This document shows, in pieces, positions 54,641 through 64,000 of a stretch of 64,000 nt of DNA (the stretch's first letter is position 1; every line of letters starts with the position of its first letter). Made by a program: the position numbers and the translations under genes. The DNA is from Aquabacterium sp. (GTDB lineage: Bacteria > Pseudomonadota > Gammaproteobacteria > Burkholderiales > Burkholderiaceae_C). The stretch is taken from NCBI GenBank assembly GCA_023266355.1, contig JAHFQM010000003.1:1-64000 (forward strand), written 5' to 3'. Below the pieces are notes generated by a model. The model searched no databases, had not been told where the DNA came from, and saw nothing but the letters and a program-made list of their open reading frames with translations.

Positions 54641-55951
54641 TCAGCTCGACTTGAAATTTGCCTTCTTCAGCAGCGAGTCATACTGCTGAGACATCACGTA
54701 GGACTGTACCTGTGCCCAGAAATCCATCGTGACAACCACGATGATCAACAGGGACGTACCACCGAAGTAGAACGGGACGTTGTACTTCAGCACGAGGAAC
54801 TCGGGCAGCAGGCACACCGCGGTGATGTAAGCGGCACCAGCCAGGGTCAGACGGGCGAGGATCTTGTCGATGTAACGCGCGGTCTGGTCACCAGGTCGGA
54901 TGCCAGGAATGAATGCACCACTCTTCTTCAGGTTGTCTGCGGTTTCACGGCTGTTGAACACCAGGGCCGTGTAGAAGAAGCAGAAGAAGACGATGGCGAC
55001 GGAATACAGGATCACGTAGATCGGTTGTCCTGGGGACAACATGCTGGCCATGTCTTTCAGCCAGCGCATGCTGTCACCCGTGGCAAACCAGCCCACGGCG
55101 GTGGTCGGCAGCAGGATGATCGACGATGCAAAGATCGGGGGGATCACACCGGCCATGTTGATCTTCAGCGGCAAGTGCGACGACTGACCACCATAGACAC
55201 GGTTGCCCACCTGGCGCTTGGCGTAATTGACCAGGATCTTGCGTTGACCACGCTCGACCAACACCACAAAGAACGTCACCAGACCGACCAGGGCAACGAT
55301 GAAGATCGCGGCAGGGATGCTCATGGCACCGGTGCGGATCAATTCAAACAAGCCACCCATGGCGCCGGGCAGGCCGGCAGCGATGCCGCCGAAAATCAGG
55401 ATCGAGATGCCGTTGCCCAAACCACGCTCGGTGATCTGCTCACCCAGCCACATCAGGAACATCGTGCCGGCCGTCAGGCTGATGACCGTGGTCATGCGGA
55501 AGCCGAAGCCAGGGTTGATGACCAGGCCAGCGGTGCCTTCCAGGGCCACGGCGATGCCGAAGGACTGGAACAGCGCCAAGCCGACGGTGGCATAGCGTGT
55601 GTACTGCGTGGTCTTGCGACGGCCAGCTTCACCCTCTTTCTTGAGCTGCTCAAGCTGAGGGATCACATAGCCCATCATCTGCATGATGATGGACGAAGAG
55701 ATGTAGGGCATGATGCCCAGCGCAAACACGGTGAAGCGCGACAGCGCGCCGCCCGAGAACATGTTGAACAGGCTCAGGATGCCGCCCTGCTGACCCTTGA
55801 ACAGCTGCTGCAGCTGGGACGGATCGATACCTGGCACGGGGATGTGTGCCCCGATGCGGTAGACGACCAGCGCCAGCAGCAGGAAAGTCAGGCGACGCTG
55901 GAGGTCACCGAACTTGCCGCTTTGAGCCAGTTGAGAGGGGGAAGTGGCCAC
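54641..55951 (-). CDS. secY: Preprotein translocase channel subunit SecY
   Basis: The 436-aa protein has ten hydrophobic segments. Typical blocks are [22 protein letters not shown], the plug/TM2 region [39 protein letters not shown], and the cytoplasmic [25 protein letters not shown] loop with arginine contact for SecA. It sits after rplO in the spc operon. The 181 bp downstream, up to rpmJ, include two hairpins (CCGCAG/CTGCGG and GGACACC/GGGTGTCC). Confidence 0.98.
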   Translation of the reverse strand: MATSPSQLAQSGKFGDLQRRLTFLLLALVVYRIGAHIPVPGIDPSQLQQLFKGQQGGILSLFNMFSGGALSRFTVFALGIMPYISSSIIMQMMGYVIPQLEQLKKEGEAGRRKTTQYTRYATVGLALFQSFGIAVALEGTAGLVINPGFGFRMTTVISLTAGTMFLMWLGEQITERGLGNGISILIFGGIAAGLPGAMGGLFELIRTGAMSIPAAIFIVALVGLVTFFVVLVERGQRKILVNYAKRQVGNRVYGGQSSHLPLKINMAGVIPPIFASSIILLPTTAVGWFATGDSMRWLKDMASMLSPGQPIYVILYSVAIVFFCFFYTALVFNSRETADNLKKSGAFIPGIRPGDQTARYIDKILARLTLAGAAYITAVCLLPEFLVLKYNVPFYFGGTSLLIIVVVTMDFWAQVQSYVMSQQYDSLLKKANFKSS

Positions 55952-56000
55952 GCTGAGTCCTGTTCAGGCTTTGACGTTCGTGTTTGCTCGGCTTGCGGGC

Positions 56001-56435
56001 TTATTCAGCCAGCGAGCCACCGGCTGCTTCGATCACGGCCTTGGCACCAGCGGTGGCGCCGATGCCCTTGAGCACGACCTTGGCAGACAGTTCGCCCGAC
56101 TTGATGACCTTGACGACCTTGGCGATCTGAGGGATCAGACCGGCAGCCTTCAGGGACAACACGTCCACTTCAGAGGCGCCCAGTGCTTGCAGTTCGCCCA
56201 GAGTGATCTCGGCGTTGTACTTCAGCAGGTGCGACTTGAAGCCGCGCTTGGGCAGACGGCGTTGCAGAGGCATTTGACCGCCTTCGAAGCCGACCTTGTG
56301 GTAGCCGCCCGAACGCGATTTCTGACCCTTGTGACCGCGACCGGCGGTCTTGCCCAGGCCGGAGCCGATGCCGCGGCCGACACGGCGCTTGGCATGCTTG
56401 GCACCCGATGCGGGCTTGATGCTATTGAGTTCCAT
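56001..56435 (-). CDS. rplO: Large ribosomal subunit protein L15
   Basis: The 144-aa protein starts [20 protein letters not shown], followed by the glycine-rich [22 protein letters not shown]. Late assembly protein of the 50S subunit. I chose ATG 56435 because it gives the standard N-terminus. rpmD ends 25 bp upstream. Confidence 0.97.
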   Translation of the reverse strand: MELNSIKPASGAKHAKRRVGRGIGSGLGKTAGRGHKGQKSRSGGYHKVGFEGGQMPLQRRLPKRGFKSHLLKYNAEITLGELQALGASEVDVLSLKAAGLIPQIAKVVKVIKSGELSAKVVLKGIGATAGAKAVIEAAGGSLAE

Positions 56436-56460
56436 GGTATTCCCCAGAGATCGTGATGCT

Positions 56461-56643
56461 TCAGAGCACCACAACCAGGTAGCGAACCTTGTTGATCATG
56501 CCGCGCACAGCAGGCGTGTCTTCCAGCACGGAGGTGCTGTTCAGACGGCGCAGGCCCAGACCGCGGACGGTGTCACGGTGATCGGCACGGGTGCCGATGA
56601 CGCTGCGCACCAGCTTGACGGTGACGGTTTTCTTTTCGCTCAT
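56461..56643 (-). CDS. rpmD: Large ribosomal subunit protein L30
   Basis: The 60-aa protein has [26 protein letters not shown] and [14 protein letters not shown], the standard L30 pattern. It sits between rpsE (17 bp) and rplO as in most spc operons. Confidence 0.97.
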   Translation of the reverse strand: MSEKKTVTVKLVRSVIGTRADHRDTVRGLGLRRLNSTSVLEDTPAVRGMINKVRYLVVVL

Positions 56644-56660
56644 GTCAGCTTCTCCTGCGA

Positions 56661-57179
56661 TCAGTTGAAGATGTCTTCAACAGTCAGACCGCGCTTGGCA
56701 GCGACTTCGGCCGGGGTCGTCGCCTTGCTCAAGGCGTCGAACGTGGCGCGAACCATGTTGTAAGGGTTGGACGAACCGAGGCTCTTGGCCACGATGTCGG
56801 TGATGCCCATCACTTCGAAGACAGCGCGCATCGGGCCGCCAGCGATGATGCCGGTACCGGCGGGAGCCGGAGCCAACAGCACCTTGGCCGCGCCGTGGTG
56901 ACCGGTCAGGTTGTGGAAGACCGAACCGTTCTTGAGGGGCACCTTCAGCATGCCGCGGCGTGCCTGGTCCATCGCCTTTTGAACGGACAGCGGCACTTCA
57001 CGCGCCTTGCCCTTGCCCATGCCGATGCGGCCATCGCCGTCGCCGACCACGGTCAGTGCTGCGAAGCCCATGATCCGACCGCCCTTGACCACTTTGGTCA
57101 CGCGGTTCACTTGGATCATTTTCTCGCGCAGACCGTCGTCACGACCTTCGTCTGCCACCTTGGGTTGAAACTTAGCCAT
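56661..57179 (-). CDS. rpsE: Small ribosomal subunit protein S5
   Basis: The 172-aa protein has [43 protein letters not shown] and then the second domain [19 protein letters not shown]. It contributes to decoding fidelity and mRNA helicase activity at the entry tunnel. Length and order are standard. Confidence 0.98.
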   Translation of the reverse strand: MAKFQPKVADEGRDDGLREKMIQVNRVTKVVKGGRIMGFAALTVVGDGDGRIGMGKGKAREVPLSVQKAMDQARRGMLKVPLKNGSVFHNLTGHHGAAKVLLAPAPAGTGIIAGGPMRAVFEVMGITDIVAKSLGSSNPYNMVRATFDALSKATTPAEVAAKRGLTVEDIFN

Positions 57180-57205
57180 TTGAATTCCTTCCGGTTGCAG
57201 ACGGC

Positions 57206-57565
57206 TTAGAACACGAGGCCGGCTTCACGCGCGGCTTCGGCCAAGGCCTTGATACGACCGTGATATTGGTAGCCAGCGCGGTCGAAAGCGACCTTCTCGA
57301 CACCAGCAGCCTTCGCCTTTTCGGCAATGCGCTTGCCCACCAGGGTGGCAGCCACGGCGTTGCCACCGTTCTTGATCTGCTCGCGCACTTCCTTTTCCTG
57401 CGTGGAAGCGCTGGCGATGACCTTGGTGCCGTCGCCAGAAATGACGCTGGCGTAGATGTGCAGGTTGCTGCGGGTGACCGTCAGACGAACGGCGCCTTGC
57501 AGGGCGATCCGTGCGCGCGTCTGACGTGCTCGACGCAGGCGCTGTTCCTTCTTGCTCGTTGCCAT
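57206..57565 (-). CDS. rplR: Large ribosomal subunit protein L18
   Basis: The 119-aa protein binds 5S rRNA. It has [32 protein letters not shown] and the C-terminal [23 protein letters not shown]. Standard order between rplF and rpsE. Confidence 0.98.
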   Translation of the reverse strand: MATSKKEQRLRRARQTRARIALQGAVRLTVTRSNLHIYASVISGDGTKVIASASTQEKEVREQIKNGGNAVAATLVGKRIAEKAKAAGVEKVAFDRAGYQYHGRIKALAEAAREAGLVF

Positions 57566-57579
57566 GATGAATCAGCTCC

Positions 57580-58113
57580 TTACTTCTTCTTGGTCTCTTT
57601 GATGACCACGCGCTCGTCCGCATAGCGGATGCCCTTGCCCTTGTAGGGCTCGGGCGGACGGAAGGCGCGCACCTCGGCAGCGATCTGGCCCACGACCTGG
57701 CGGTCAGAGCCCTTGATCAGGATCTCGGTCGGAGACGGGGTCTCGACCTTGATGCCGGCAGGCATGTCCTTCACCACGGGGTGAGAGAAACCAATTTGCA
57801 GGTTCAGCTTCTGACCAGCAGCCTGGGCCTTGAAGCCCACGCCGACCAGGGTCAGCTTCTTCTCGAAACCCTTGCTGACACCGTTGACGGTGTTGTTCAG
57901 CAGGGCACGGAAAGTGCCGGACATGGCATTGGCAGCAGAGCTGTCATTGGCCGGAGCCACCTTCAGCGAGGCACCGTCTTGCGAGACGATGACCAGGCCG
58001 TTGGCCGGCACGCTCAGCGAACCGAGCGCACCTTTGATGGTCACGGCCTCGGGGGTGATCTTCACGTCCACACCTTGAGGGACGGCGATCGGCATTTTTC
58101 CAACGCGGGACAT
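57580..58113 (-). CDS. rplF: Large ribosomal subunit protein L6
   Basis: The 177-aa protein starts [19 protein letters not shown] and contains the duplicated beta-alpha fold, ending with [23 protein letters not shown]. It binds near the sarcin-ricin loop. I chose ATG 58113, which gives the usual N-terminus. Confidence 0.98.
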   Translation of the reverse strand: MSRVGKMPIAVPQGVDVKITPEAVTIKGALGSLSVPANGLVIVSQDGASLKVAPANDSSAANAMSGTFRALLNNTVNGVSKGFEKKLTLVGVGFKAQAAGQKLNLQIGFSHPVVKDMPAGIKVETPSPTEILIKGSDRQVVGQIAAEVRAFRPPEPYKGKGIRYADERVVIKETKKK

Positions 58114-58129
58114 TTGCGATGCTCCTCTA

Positions 58130-58525
58130 TCAGGCGACGTAGGCGATGACTTCGCCACCGATGCCGGCGGCGCGCGCCTTGCGGTCGGTCATCACACCCT
58201 GGGGGGTCGTCACGATTGCAACACCCAGGCCGTTCATGACCTGAGGGATGGCGTGGCGGCCCTTGTAGATGCGCAGGCCAGGACGGGAAACACGCTCGAT
58301 GCGCTCGATGACCGGACGGCCAGCGTAGTACTTCAACGTGATTTCCAGCGTGGGCTTGGCGGCTTCACCGGTGACGGCAAAACCGTCGATGTAACCTTCG
58401 TCCTTCAGGACTTGGGCGATCGCGACTTTCAGCTTGGACGACGGCAGTGCAACGTTGGTCTTGTTGACCATTTGGGCGTTGCGAATGCGTGTCAGCATGT
58501 CGGCGATGGGATCACTCATGCTCAT
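58130..58525 (-). CDS. rpsH: Small ribosomal subunit protein S8
   Basis: The 131-aa protein starts [19 protein letters not shown] and ends with [21 protein letters not shown]. In E. coli S8 is the repressor of the spc operon, binding near rplE; a similar hairpin was not established here. An ATG two codons later would also serve. Confidence 0.98.
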   Translation of the reverse strand: MSMSDPIADMLTRIRNAQMVNKTNVALPSSKLKVAIAQVLKDEGYIDGFAVTGEAAKPTLEITLKYYAGRPVIERIERVSRPGLRIYKGRHAIPQVMNGLGVAIVTTPQGVMTDRKARAAGIGGEVIAYVA

Positions 58526-58555
58526 GGGATAACTCCTGTTCGTGCCCTGCCGGGA

Positions 58556-58861
58556 TTACCAGCTTGCCTTGGTGACACCGGGGATGTCGCCAGCGAAAGC
58601 CAATTCACGGATCTTGCTGCGGCCGAGGCCGAACTGACGGAAAGTGCCACGCGGACGACCGGTCAGGTTGCAACGTGCGCGCAGGCGGGTCGGGTTCGCG
58701 TTGCGCGGCAGCTTTTGCAACTCCAGGCGAGCGAGGTAACGCTCTTCATCCGACTTCTTGCTGTCGTCGATGATGGCCTTGAGTTCCGCGTACTTCTTGG
58801 CGTACTTGGCAACCAGCTTTTCGCGCTTTTCTTCGCGTTGCTTCAGAGAGACTTTTGCCAT
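58556..58861 (-). CDS. rpsN: Small ribosomal subunit protein S14
   Basis: The 101-aa protein is the long, zinc-free form: only one Cys ([12 protein letters not shown]) is near the motif that carries CxxC in the short form. The C-terminal [22 protein letters not shown] is standard. It follows rplE by 8 bp. Confidence 0.98.
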   Translation of the reverse strand: MAKVSLKQREEKREKLVAKYAKKYAELKAIIDDSKKSDEERYLARLELQKLPRNANPTRLRARCNLTGRPRGTFRQFGLGRSKIRELAFAGDIPGVTKASW

Positions 58862-58869
58862 GATGGGCC

Positions 58870-59421
58870 TCAGTTCTTGAACGGGAACTTGAAAGCCGTC
58901 AGCAGAGCCTTGGCTTCGTCGTCGGTCTTGGCGGTGGTCGTGATGCTGATGTTCAGACCACGGACAGCGTCGATCTTCTCGTACTCGATTTCCGGGAAAA
59001 TGATCTGTTCCTTGACACCGACGTTGTAGTTGCCACGACCGTCGAAGGAACGACCCGAGATGCCGCGGAAGTCACGAACGCGGGGCAGCGAAACGGTGAC
59101 GAAGCGGTCCAGGAATTCGAACATGGTGACGCCACGCAGCGTGACCATGCAGCCGATGGGCATGTTTTCGCGGATCTTGAAGCCGGCGATGGGCTTCTTG
59201 GACATGGTGACCACGGGCTTTTGGCCGGCGATCTTGGTCAGGTCGCCAACGGCGTGGTCCATGACCTTCTTGTCCGAGACGGCTTCCGAGACACCCATGT
59301 TCAGGGTGATCTTGGTCAGACGCGGCACTTCCATGATCGACTTGTAGCCAAACTGTTTCATCAGTTCGGGAACAATCTTTTCGCGGTAGATCTGCTGCAG
59401 GCGAGCTTGTTGTTGAGCCAT
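58870..59421 (-). CDS. rplE: Large ribosomal subunit protein L5
   Basis: The 183-aa protein binds 5S rRNA and contacts tRNA in the P site. It has [52 protein letters not shown] and the C-terminal [22 protein letters not shown] chose ATG 59421; an in-frame ATG four codons earlier overlaps rplX more. Confidence 0.97.
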   Translation of the reverse strand: MAQQQARLQQIYREKIVPELMKQFGYKSIMEVPRLTKITLNMGVSEAVSDKKVMDHAVGDLTKIAGQKPVVTMSKKPIAGFKIRENMPIGCMVTLRGVTMFEFLDRFVTVSLPRVRDFRGISGRSFDGRGNYNVGVKEQIIFPEIEYEKIDAVRGLNISITTTAKTDDEAKALLTAFKFPFKN

Positions 59422-59429
59422 GTTGGACC

Positions 59430-59747
59430 TCAAGCCTTGATTTCTTCGCCGCTGGACTTGAAGACGCGCACTTTCTTGCCGTCTGCCAGGAGCTTGATAC
59501 CGACGCGGTCAGCCTTGCCAGAAGCAGGGTTGAAAATGGCCACGTTGGACTGATGGATGGGCATGGTCTTGTCGACGATGCCACCGGTGGTGCCCTTCAG
59601 GGGGTTCGGCTTGACGTGCTTTTTCGACACGTTCACGCCGTCAACCAGCAGGTGGTCCACGTCGATGCGAGCCGACACGGTGCCGCGCTTGCCTTTGTCG
59701 CGGCCGGTCAGAACGATGACCTGGTCGCCAGTTTTGAGCTTGTTCAT
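59430..59747 (-). CDS. rplX: Large ribosomal subunit protein L24
   Basis: The 105-aa protein has the KOW motif [20 protein letters not shown] and [23 protein letters not shown]. It is an assembly initiator of the 50S subunit. Standard order after rplN. Confidence 0.98.
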   Translation of the reverse strand: MNKLKTGDQVIVLTGRDKGKRGTVSARIDVDHLLVDGVNVSKKHVKPNPLKGTTGGIVDKTMPIHQSNVAIFNPASGKADRVGIKLLADGKKVRVFKSSGEEIKA

Positions 59748-59782
59748 TGAGCTGTCCTTTGCTGAACTGCGTTGGCCGACGG

Positions 59783-60151
59783 TCAGAGGACCTCGGGGGC
59801 CAGCGACACGATCTTCATGAAGCGCTCGGTACGCAGTTCACGCGTCACGGGGCCGAAGATGCGGGTGCCGATGGGCTCCAGCTTGGCGTTCAGCAGCACG
59901 GCGGCATTGCCGTCGAACTTGATCAGCGAGCCGTCTTGACGACGCACGCCCTTGGCGGTGCGAACGACCACAGCGCTGTAAACCTCGCCCTTTTTGACGC
60001 GGCCACGCGGTGCGGCTTCTTTGATGCTCACCTTGATGATGTCGCCGATACCAGCGTAACGACGCTTAGAGCCACCGAGCACCTTGATGCACATGACGCT
60101 CTTGGCACCCGTGTTGTCTGCGACATCGAGTCGCGATTGCATTTGGATCAT
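59783..60151 (-). CDS. rplN: Large ribosomal subunit protein L14
   Basis: The 122-aa protein starts [20 protein letters not shown] and ends [19 protein letters not shown]. It is the first ribosomal gene on this side. No rpsQ lies upstream; tldD does. A promoter-like element lies 163 bp upstream, so the spc operon starts here. Confidence 0.98.
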   Translation of the reverse strand: MIQMQSRLDVADNTGAKSVMCIKVLGGSKRRYAGIGDIIKVSIKEAAPRGRVKKGEVYSAVVVRTAKGVRRQDGSLIKFDGNAAVLLNAKLEPIGTRIFGPVTRELRTERFMKIVSLAPEVL

Positions 60152-60313
60152 GGTGTACCCCAACTTGATTGTTCGGCTGCGCAAACCACTGCACAACAAC
60201 GAACCATCAGTCTTGGGCCCGAAGAATCGGGCGGATCTGAAAAAGTGCTTGTTTCGAAGAAACCGCCAAGGAGTGGCAGACCGAAGACAAGCTCTTCAAC
60301 AGCGAAGCCTTGC

Positions 60314-60343
60314 ATTATGCACGCGTTTGGAGTGGCTGGTCAA
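60314..60343 (-). promoter_or_regulatory. rplN: Sigma70-like promoter of the rplN (spc) operon
   Basis: On the minus strand TTGACC (60338-60343) and CATAAT (60314-60319) are separated by 18 bp. Transcription would begin about 155 bp before rplN. The leader has a small hairpin CCCGATTCTTCGGG. The rest of 60152-60418 holds no gene. Confidence 0.6.
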
Positions 60344-60418
60344 GCCCCCGTGCACGCAAGATGAGAAATAGATGGCCGAAGCCTGAAATCCCCAGGCAAG
60401 GGCCTTGGGCGGGGAGGC

Positions 60419-61879
60419 TCAGGCGGTGCCGCCGACGGTCAGGCCGTCGATGCGCAAGGTGGGCTGGCCCACGCCCACGGGCACGCTCTGGCCTTCCTTG
60501 CCACAGGTGCCGACGCCGCTGTCCAGCGCCAGGTCGTTGCCGATCATGCTGACGCGGTTCATGGCGTCGGGGCCATTGCCGATCAGCGTGGCGCCCTTGA
60601 CCGGGTAAAGGATCTTGCCCTTTTCCACCCAGTAGGCCTCGGAGGCCGAGAAAACGAACTTGCCGGAGGTGATGTCCACCTGGCCACCACCGAAATTGAC
60701 GGCGTAAACGCCGCGGTCGATGGAGGCGACGATTTCCTGCGGGTCCTTGTCGCCGGCCAGCATGTAGGTGTTGGTCATGCGCGGCATGGGCAGGTGGGCG
60801 TAGCTTTCGCGGCGGCCGTTGCCGGTGGGCGCCGTCTTCATCAGGCGGGCGTTGGTGGCGTCCTGGATGTAGCCGCGCAGGATGCCATCTTCGATCAGGA
60901 CGTTGCGCTGGCTGACGTGACCTTCGTCGTCGATGTTGAGCGAGCCGCGGCGGTCCGGCAGGGTGCCGTCGTCGAGCACGGTGACGCCCTTGGAGGCGAC
61001 GCGCTGGCCGATGCGGCCCGCGTAAACGCTGGAGCCCTTGCGGTTGAAGTCGCCTTCCAGGCCGTGGCCCACCGCTTCGTGCAGCAGGATGCCAGGCCAG
61101 CCATTGCCGAGCACGACGGTCATTTCGCCGGCCGGTGCCGGACGGGCTTCGAGGTTGACCAGGGCGGCGTGCGCGGCCTGATCGACGTAGGTCTGGACGA
61201 TCTCGGGCGTGAAATAGGCCAGGTCGTGGCGGCCACCGCCCCCGCCGGAGCCCACTTCGCGGCGGCCGTTTTGCTCGGCGATCACGGTGACGGACAGGCG
61301 GATGAGGGGGCGCACGTCGGCGGCCAGCACGCCGTTGGCGCGGGCCACCATCACGACGTCGTACTCGCAGCCCAGGCCGGCCATGACCTGCACGATGCGC
61401 GGGTCTTTGGCGCGGGCGCGGCGCTCGACGTCCTCCAGCAGCGCGACCTTGGCGGCGCTGTCCATGGAAGCGATGGGGTCGAAGGAGGCGTAGAGGCTGC
61501 GGCTGGGCACGACGCGGTGGCTGTCCACCTTGACGCGGCGGCTCTGGCCGGCGGCAGCGATGGTGCGCACGGTGCGGGCGGCATCCAGCAGGGCGGCCTC
61601 GGAGATGTCGTCGGAGTAGGCAAACGCGGTTTTCTCGCCAGCGATGGCGCGCACGCCCACGCCCTGGTCGATGCCGAAGCTGCCGGACTTGACGATGCCC
61701 TCTTCCAGGCTCCAGCCTTCGCTGCGGGTGTACTGGAAGTAGAGGTCGGCGTCGTCGACGCGGTGCTGGGTGATGACGCGCAGGGCGTTCAGCAGGCTGG
61801 ATTCGTCCAGGCCGTAAGGCGCCAGCAGGAGGTCGCGGGCGGTTTGCAGGCGGGCGAGGGTGGCGTCAACAGCGATCAT
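60419..61879 (-). CDS. tldD: Metalloprotease TldD
   Basis: The 486-aa protein has the TldD zinc motif HEAVGHGLEGDFNRKG (HExxxH) and the preceding VVLGNGWPGIL. The N-terminal domain is DADLYFQYTRSEGWSLEEGIVK and the C-terminus is VGTCGKEGQSVPVGVGQPTLRI. With TldE/PmbA (not in this window) it forms a heterodimeric peptidase that processes unfolded peptides such as microcin B17 or CcdA. HExxxH identifies it as the D subunit, not E. Confidence 0.95.
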   Translation of the reverse strand: MIAVDATLARLQTARDLLLAPYGLDESSLLNALRVITQHRVDDADLYFQYTRSEGWSLEEGIVKSGSFGIDQGVGVRAIAGEKTAFAYSDDISEAALLDAARTVRTIAAAGQSRRVKVDSHRVVPSRSLYASFDPIASMDSAAKVALLEDVERRARAKDPRIVQVMAGLGCEYDVVMVARANGVLAADVRPLIRLSVTVIAEQNGRREVGSGGGGGRHDLAYFTPEIVQTYVDQAAHAALVNLEARPAPAGEMTVVLGNGWPGILLHEAVGHGLEGDFNRKGSSVYAGRIGQRVASKGVTVLDDGTLPDRRGSLNIDDEGHVSQRNVLIEDGILRGYIQDATNARLMKTAPTGNGRRESYAHLPMPRMTNTYMLAGDKDPQEIVASIDRGVYAVNFGGGQVDITSGKFVFSASEAYWVEKGKILYPVKGATLIGNGPDAMNRVSMIGNDLALDSGVGTCGKEGQSVPVGVGQPTLRIDGLTVGGTA

Positions 61880-61957
61880 GCGGTGGATTGTGGCACGGGC
61901 GCCCTGCCTGCGCCGGGCAGGGGCTCGGGGGCGCCTCAGAGAGGCCTCAGAGGTGCT

Positions 61958-62890
61958 TCAAAGATGCAACAAGGCGCGCACCCGCAGGTGCTCGTCGGGT
62001 TTGAAGTTGGCGTTGATGTAGGCGTCCATGTCCTGCTTGCGCTGGAGGTCGGACAGCTGGCCCGAGGCCTTCAGGCGCTCCCACTCGCTGCGGGCCGAGG
62101 CCAGGCGGCGCTCCCAGTCGGCCCATTCCTCATCGGCCTTGGAGAGGCGGTCGGCGGCGGCCTGGCCGTAACGGGCGACGCGCTCGGCGTGCACGGCGGC
62201 GGGGTCTTTGCCGGGCGCCATCTGGGGCACGGGCTCGCCGGGGTCCGGGGCGGGTGGCTGGCCGGACTCGACCTGGGCCATGAACTGCTGGAATTTGGCT
62301 TCGTCGTCGGCGTAGAAGGCCTTGGCCCAGTCTTCGCCGAGGATCTGGCGGCGCACCAGGCGCTGCTCCTCGAAGGCGGGGCGCCAGGTCGACTGGTCGG
62401 CCTGCACGAAGACGCTGCGCCAGGCGTAGGTGCGCACCTGCCAGTGCTTGTCCCAGATGGCCATGATGGCGTTGGCGAGGGCTTCGCCATGGGCGCGCCG
62501 GGCCTCGTCTTCGACCAGGTTGCGGATGTCGGCGATGGTGACTTCGCCCAGACCGAGGATGTAGTACTCGAAACGCTTGCGGAGCTCGGGGCAGGCCGTC
62601 AGCTTGTCGCCGGTGACGCACCAGTTGCCGCTGGGCTCGGTGCCCTGGAAGGAGCCTTCCTTGAAGAGTTTGACGCGCACCTGCTCGGCGCTCAGCACCG
62701 TGGTGACAGGCGCGCTGGCGTCGCGGGGGGCGGGCGCTTCGTCGGGGCGGATCATGCCCCAGCCGCCGCCTGCGGCCGCACCTGCGATGCTGGCCAGACC
62801 ACCCGGCCGCTGCGAGGCCATCCAGCCGGCAGCCACCGCACCCACGGCGAGCGCCACGGCGGCGCCCTTCATCCATCCACGCATCTGCAT
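61958..62890 (-). CDS. lifO: Lipase-specific foldase (lipase chaperone)
   Basis: The 310-aa protein has an N-terminal membrane anchor (GAAVALAVGAVAAGWMAS), a Pro/Ala linker, and the helical foldase domain with the Lif motif RKRFEYYILGLGE (RxxF-D/E-Y) at about residues 105-117. Long helices rich in Glu, Arg and Ala follow. It is anchored in the inner membrane and folds the lipase encoded just upstream before type II secretion. I chose ATG 62890; an ATG two codons later is also possible. Confidence 0.9.
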   Translation of the reverse strand: MQMRGWMKGAAVALAVGAVAAGWMASQRPGGLASIAGAAAGGGWGMIRPDEAPAPRDASAPVTTVLSAEQVRVKLFKEGSFQGTEPSGNWCVTGDKLTACPELRKRFEYYILGLGEVTIADIRNLVEDEARRAHGEALANAIMAIWDKHWQVRTYAWRSVFVQADQSTWRPAFEEQRLVRRQILGEDWAKAFYADDEAKFQQFMAQVESGQPPAPDPGEPVPQMAPGKDPAAVHAERVARYGQAAADRLSKADEEWADWERRLASARSEWERLKASGQLSDLQRKQDMDAYINANFKPDEHLRVRALLHL

Positions 62891-62952
62891 CGCGCACACC
62901 TTTTGACTCGCTGGCCGCGCGTGTCCGTGGCCACGGACACGCGCCAATTCTT

Positions 62953-62983
62953 CGACCCGGCCAGGCCAGCGCCGGCCGGGTCG
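62953..62983 (-). promoter_or_regulatory. Intercistronic hairpin between lipase and foldase genes
   Basis: CGACCCGGCC (62953-62962) and GGCCGGGTCG (62974-62983) form a perfect 10-bp stem with an 11-nt loop. No T-run follows on either strand. It lies in the 118-bp gap between the lipase stop and foldase start and could set their expression ratio or protect the lipase mRNA. Confidence 0.6.
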
Positions 62984-63008
62984 CACTGCTTCAAAGCACG
63001 GGCTCAGT

Positions 63009-63956
63009 TCACAGGAAGGCCCACTTCAGGCGGTTGGCGTGCTGCACGTAGAAGGCCACCGGGTCCGGCGAGCTGCTGCCGATGGTGCCCAACACCTGGT
63101 TGATTTCGTCCAGGTGGTTCCAGGTGTAGTTGTCCTTGATGACCTTGCCCCAGTGGCTGGAGCAGCGGCCGACCAAGCCGTCGTTCGGCTCGCTGCCGAA
63201 GTACTTGGCGGTTTCGGCCAGGATGGCGTCAGACACGTCCCAACCATTGGTCTTCACCGAAGTGCCCGAGAACGAGTAGAAGCGGATGCTGTTGCCGGCG
63301 ATGGTGGCCTTGTCGGGGCCAACGCCGCAGGTGGTGGTCGGGGCGCCCGCTGGGAACTTGGCGTTGAACTTGGCCGCACCTTCGCTGCTGAGGGCGCCCA
63401 GGGCGGTCAGCAGGTCGGTGTTGCTGGTGGTCTTGTTGCCGGTCAGCCAGGAAATCAGCTTGAGGCCCGCCGTGGCAGCCTGGTCGAAGCCGCCACCCGG
63501 GGTGGTGTTCGCGCCGATGACGTCGGCCACCTTGGAGCCAAAGTGCGTGCCAGCCACGGTGCTGACCGAGGCCACCATCGTGGGCACGGTGCCGGCGGCG
63601 TAGCGCACGGTCGGGCCGCCATGGCTGTGGCCGATCAGGTTGAACTTGGTCACACCATCCTTGGCGGCCCACTGCTTCATCTGCTGGATGAGCTCTTCAC
63701 CGCGGAATTCGGTGGTCTGCGACGGGTTCACCGAAGCGACATAGACGGTGGCGCCTTCGTTGCGCAGGGTGCCGGGCACGTCGTAGAAATAGTTGACGGC
63801 GCCCAGGATGTTGTCAAAGCCGATGAAGCCGTGGACCAGCACGATGGGGTACTTGGTCTTGGCCTGGACGCCCGCATGGGCGGCAGGCGCGGCCAGTGCG
63901 ACGCCAGCCACGACGGCGGCGGCACAGACGGACGAGAGCGAAAGCTTGAATTTCAT
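63009..63956 (-). CDS. lipA: Secreted triacylglycerol lipase, family I.1/I.2
   Basis: The 315-aa protein has a signal peptide (FKLSLSSVCAAAVVAGVALAAPAAHA). The mature part starts with the oxyanion block YPIVLVHGFIGFDNIL and has the nucleophile elbow NLIGHSHGGPTVRYAAG, then TPHRGS-like VAGTHFGSKVADV. The catalytic Asp lies in GSEPNDGLVGRCSSHWG and the His in NYTWNHLDEINQ. Two cysteines (TTTCGVG and GRCSS) can form the conserved disulfide. It is folded by the downstream foldase in the periplasm and then secreted, usually by type II secretion. I chose ATG 63956 because of the signal peptide. Confidence 0.93.
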   Translation of the reverse strand: MKFKLSLSSVCAAAVVAGVALAAPAAHAGVQAKTKYPIVLVHGFIGFDNILGAVNYFYDVPGTLRNEGATVYVASVNPSQTTEFRGEELIQQMKQWAAKDGVTKFNLIGHSHGGPTVRYAAGTVPTMVASVSTVAGTHFGSKVADVIGANTTPGGGFDQAATAGLKLISWLTGNKTTSNTDLLTALGALSSEGAAKFNAKFPAGAPTTTCGVGPDKATIAGNSIRFYSFSGTSVKTNGWDVSDAILAETAKYFGSEPNDGLVGRCSSHWGKVIKDNYTWNHLDEINQVLGTIGSSSPDPVAFYVQHANRLKWAFL

Positions 63957-64000
63957 GGTGTTGTCTCCGGTGTTGGGGGTGCGTGCCGTCAGCCTCACAG

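Overview
The window is high-GC chromosomal DNA from a betaproteobacterium, almost certainly order Burkholderiales. The evidence is the gene orders aroQ-accB-accC-prmA-DUF3426 and grxC/secB/gpsA/trmL, the ribosomal block ending rpoA-rplQ, and two PEP-CTERM surface proteins beside exopolysaccharide genes. The PEP-CTERM genes and the lipase/foldase pair suggest the Aquabacterium/Ideonella/Leptothrix neighbourhood. The genus is an inference, not something read directly.

Layout. (1) 1-2050: a decayed chromosomal integron. It has two attC-like sites, two paralogous 58-codon cassette ORFs on the minus strand, an attI-like core and an integrase that lost most of its catalytic domain. A degenerate array of 21-bp repeats follows. 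(2) 2057-9375: a surface-polysaccharide cluster (phosphoglycosyl transferase, sugar aminotransferase, two glycosyltransferases, acyltransferase, flippase) with a PEP-CTERM gene embedded in it. (3) 9427-14463: a LysR regulator, a DUF2306-like membrane protein, an alpha/beta hydrolase and two tandem SDR-fold proteins whose catalytic residues are degenerate. (4) 14555-26837: lysS, a molybdopterin oxidoreductase, a TlpA thioredoxin, aroQ, accBC, prmA, a zinc-ribbon membrane protein, a PfkB kinase and an exported nuclease/phosphatase-fold protein.

(5) 26850-35819: gpmA, then rhodanese-grxC and secB-gpsA. The last two pairs are separated by a PEP-CTERM gene and a convergent Crp/Fnr regulator, with a Crp/Fnr-type palindrome upstream of the PEP-CTERM gene. 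trmL, an HDOD signalling protein and a chromate transporter follow. (6) 35875-38414: a 2.46-kb relic genomic island at tRNA-Arg(CCG), bounded by a 48-bp direct repeat of the tRNA 3' part. It carries hipBA with a clear promoter and four operator-like palindromes, plus a broken integrase. (7) 38546-50363: cytochrome c5, purU, an ECF sigma/anti-sigma/DUF3455 module, ilvE, an acetate kinase/phosphotransacetylase pair and a TetR-NemA pair.

(8) 50522-60343: two initiator tRNA genes, then the alpha and spc ribosomal-protein genes (rplN to rplQ, all minus strand). infA is missing from its usual place between secY and rpmJ, and a sigma70-like promoter lies directly upstream of rplN. (9) 60419-63956: tldD and a secreted lipase with its membrane foldase.

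Most of the window is housekeeping. The accessory parts are the integron remnant, the tRNA-Arg island and the PEP-CTERM/Crp insertion. I see no CRISPR array, no intact prophage and no complete insertion sequence.
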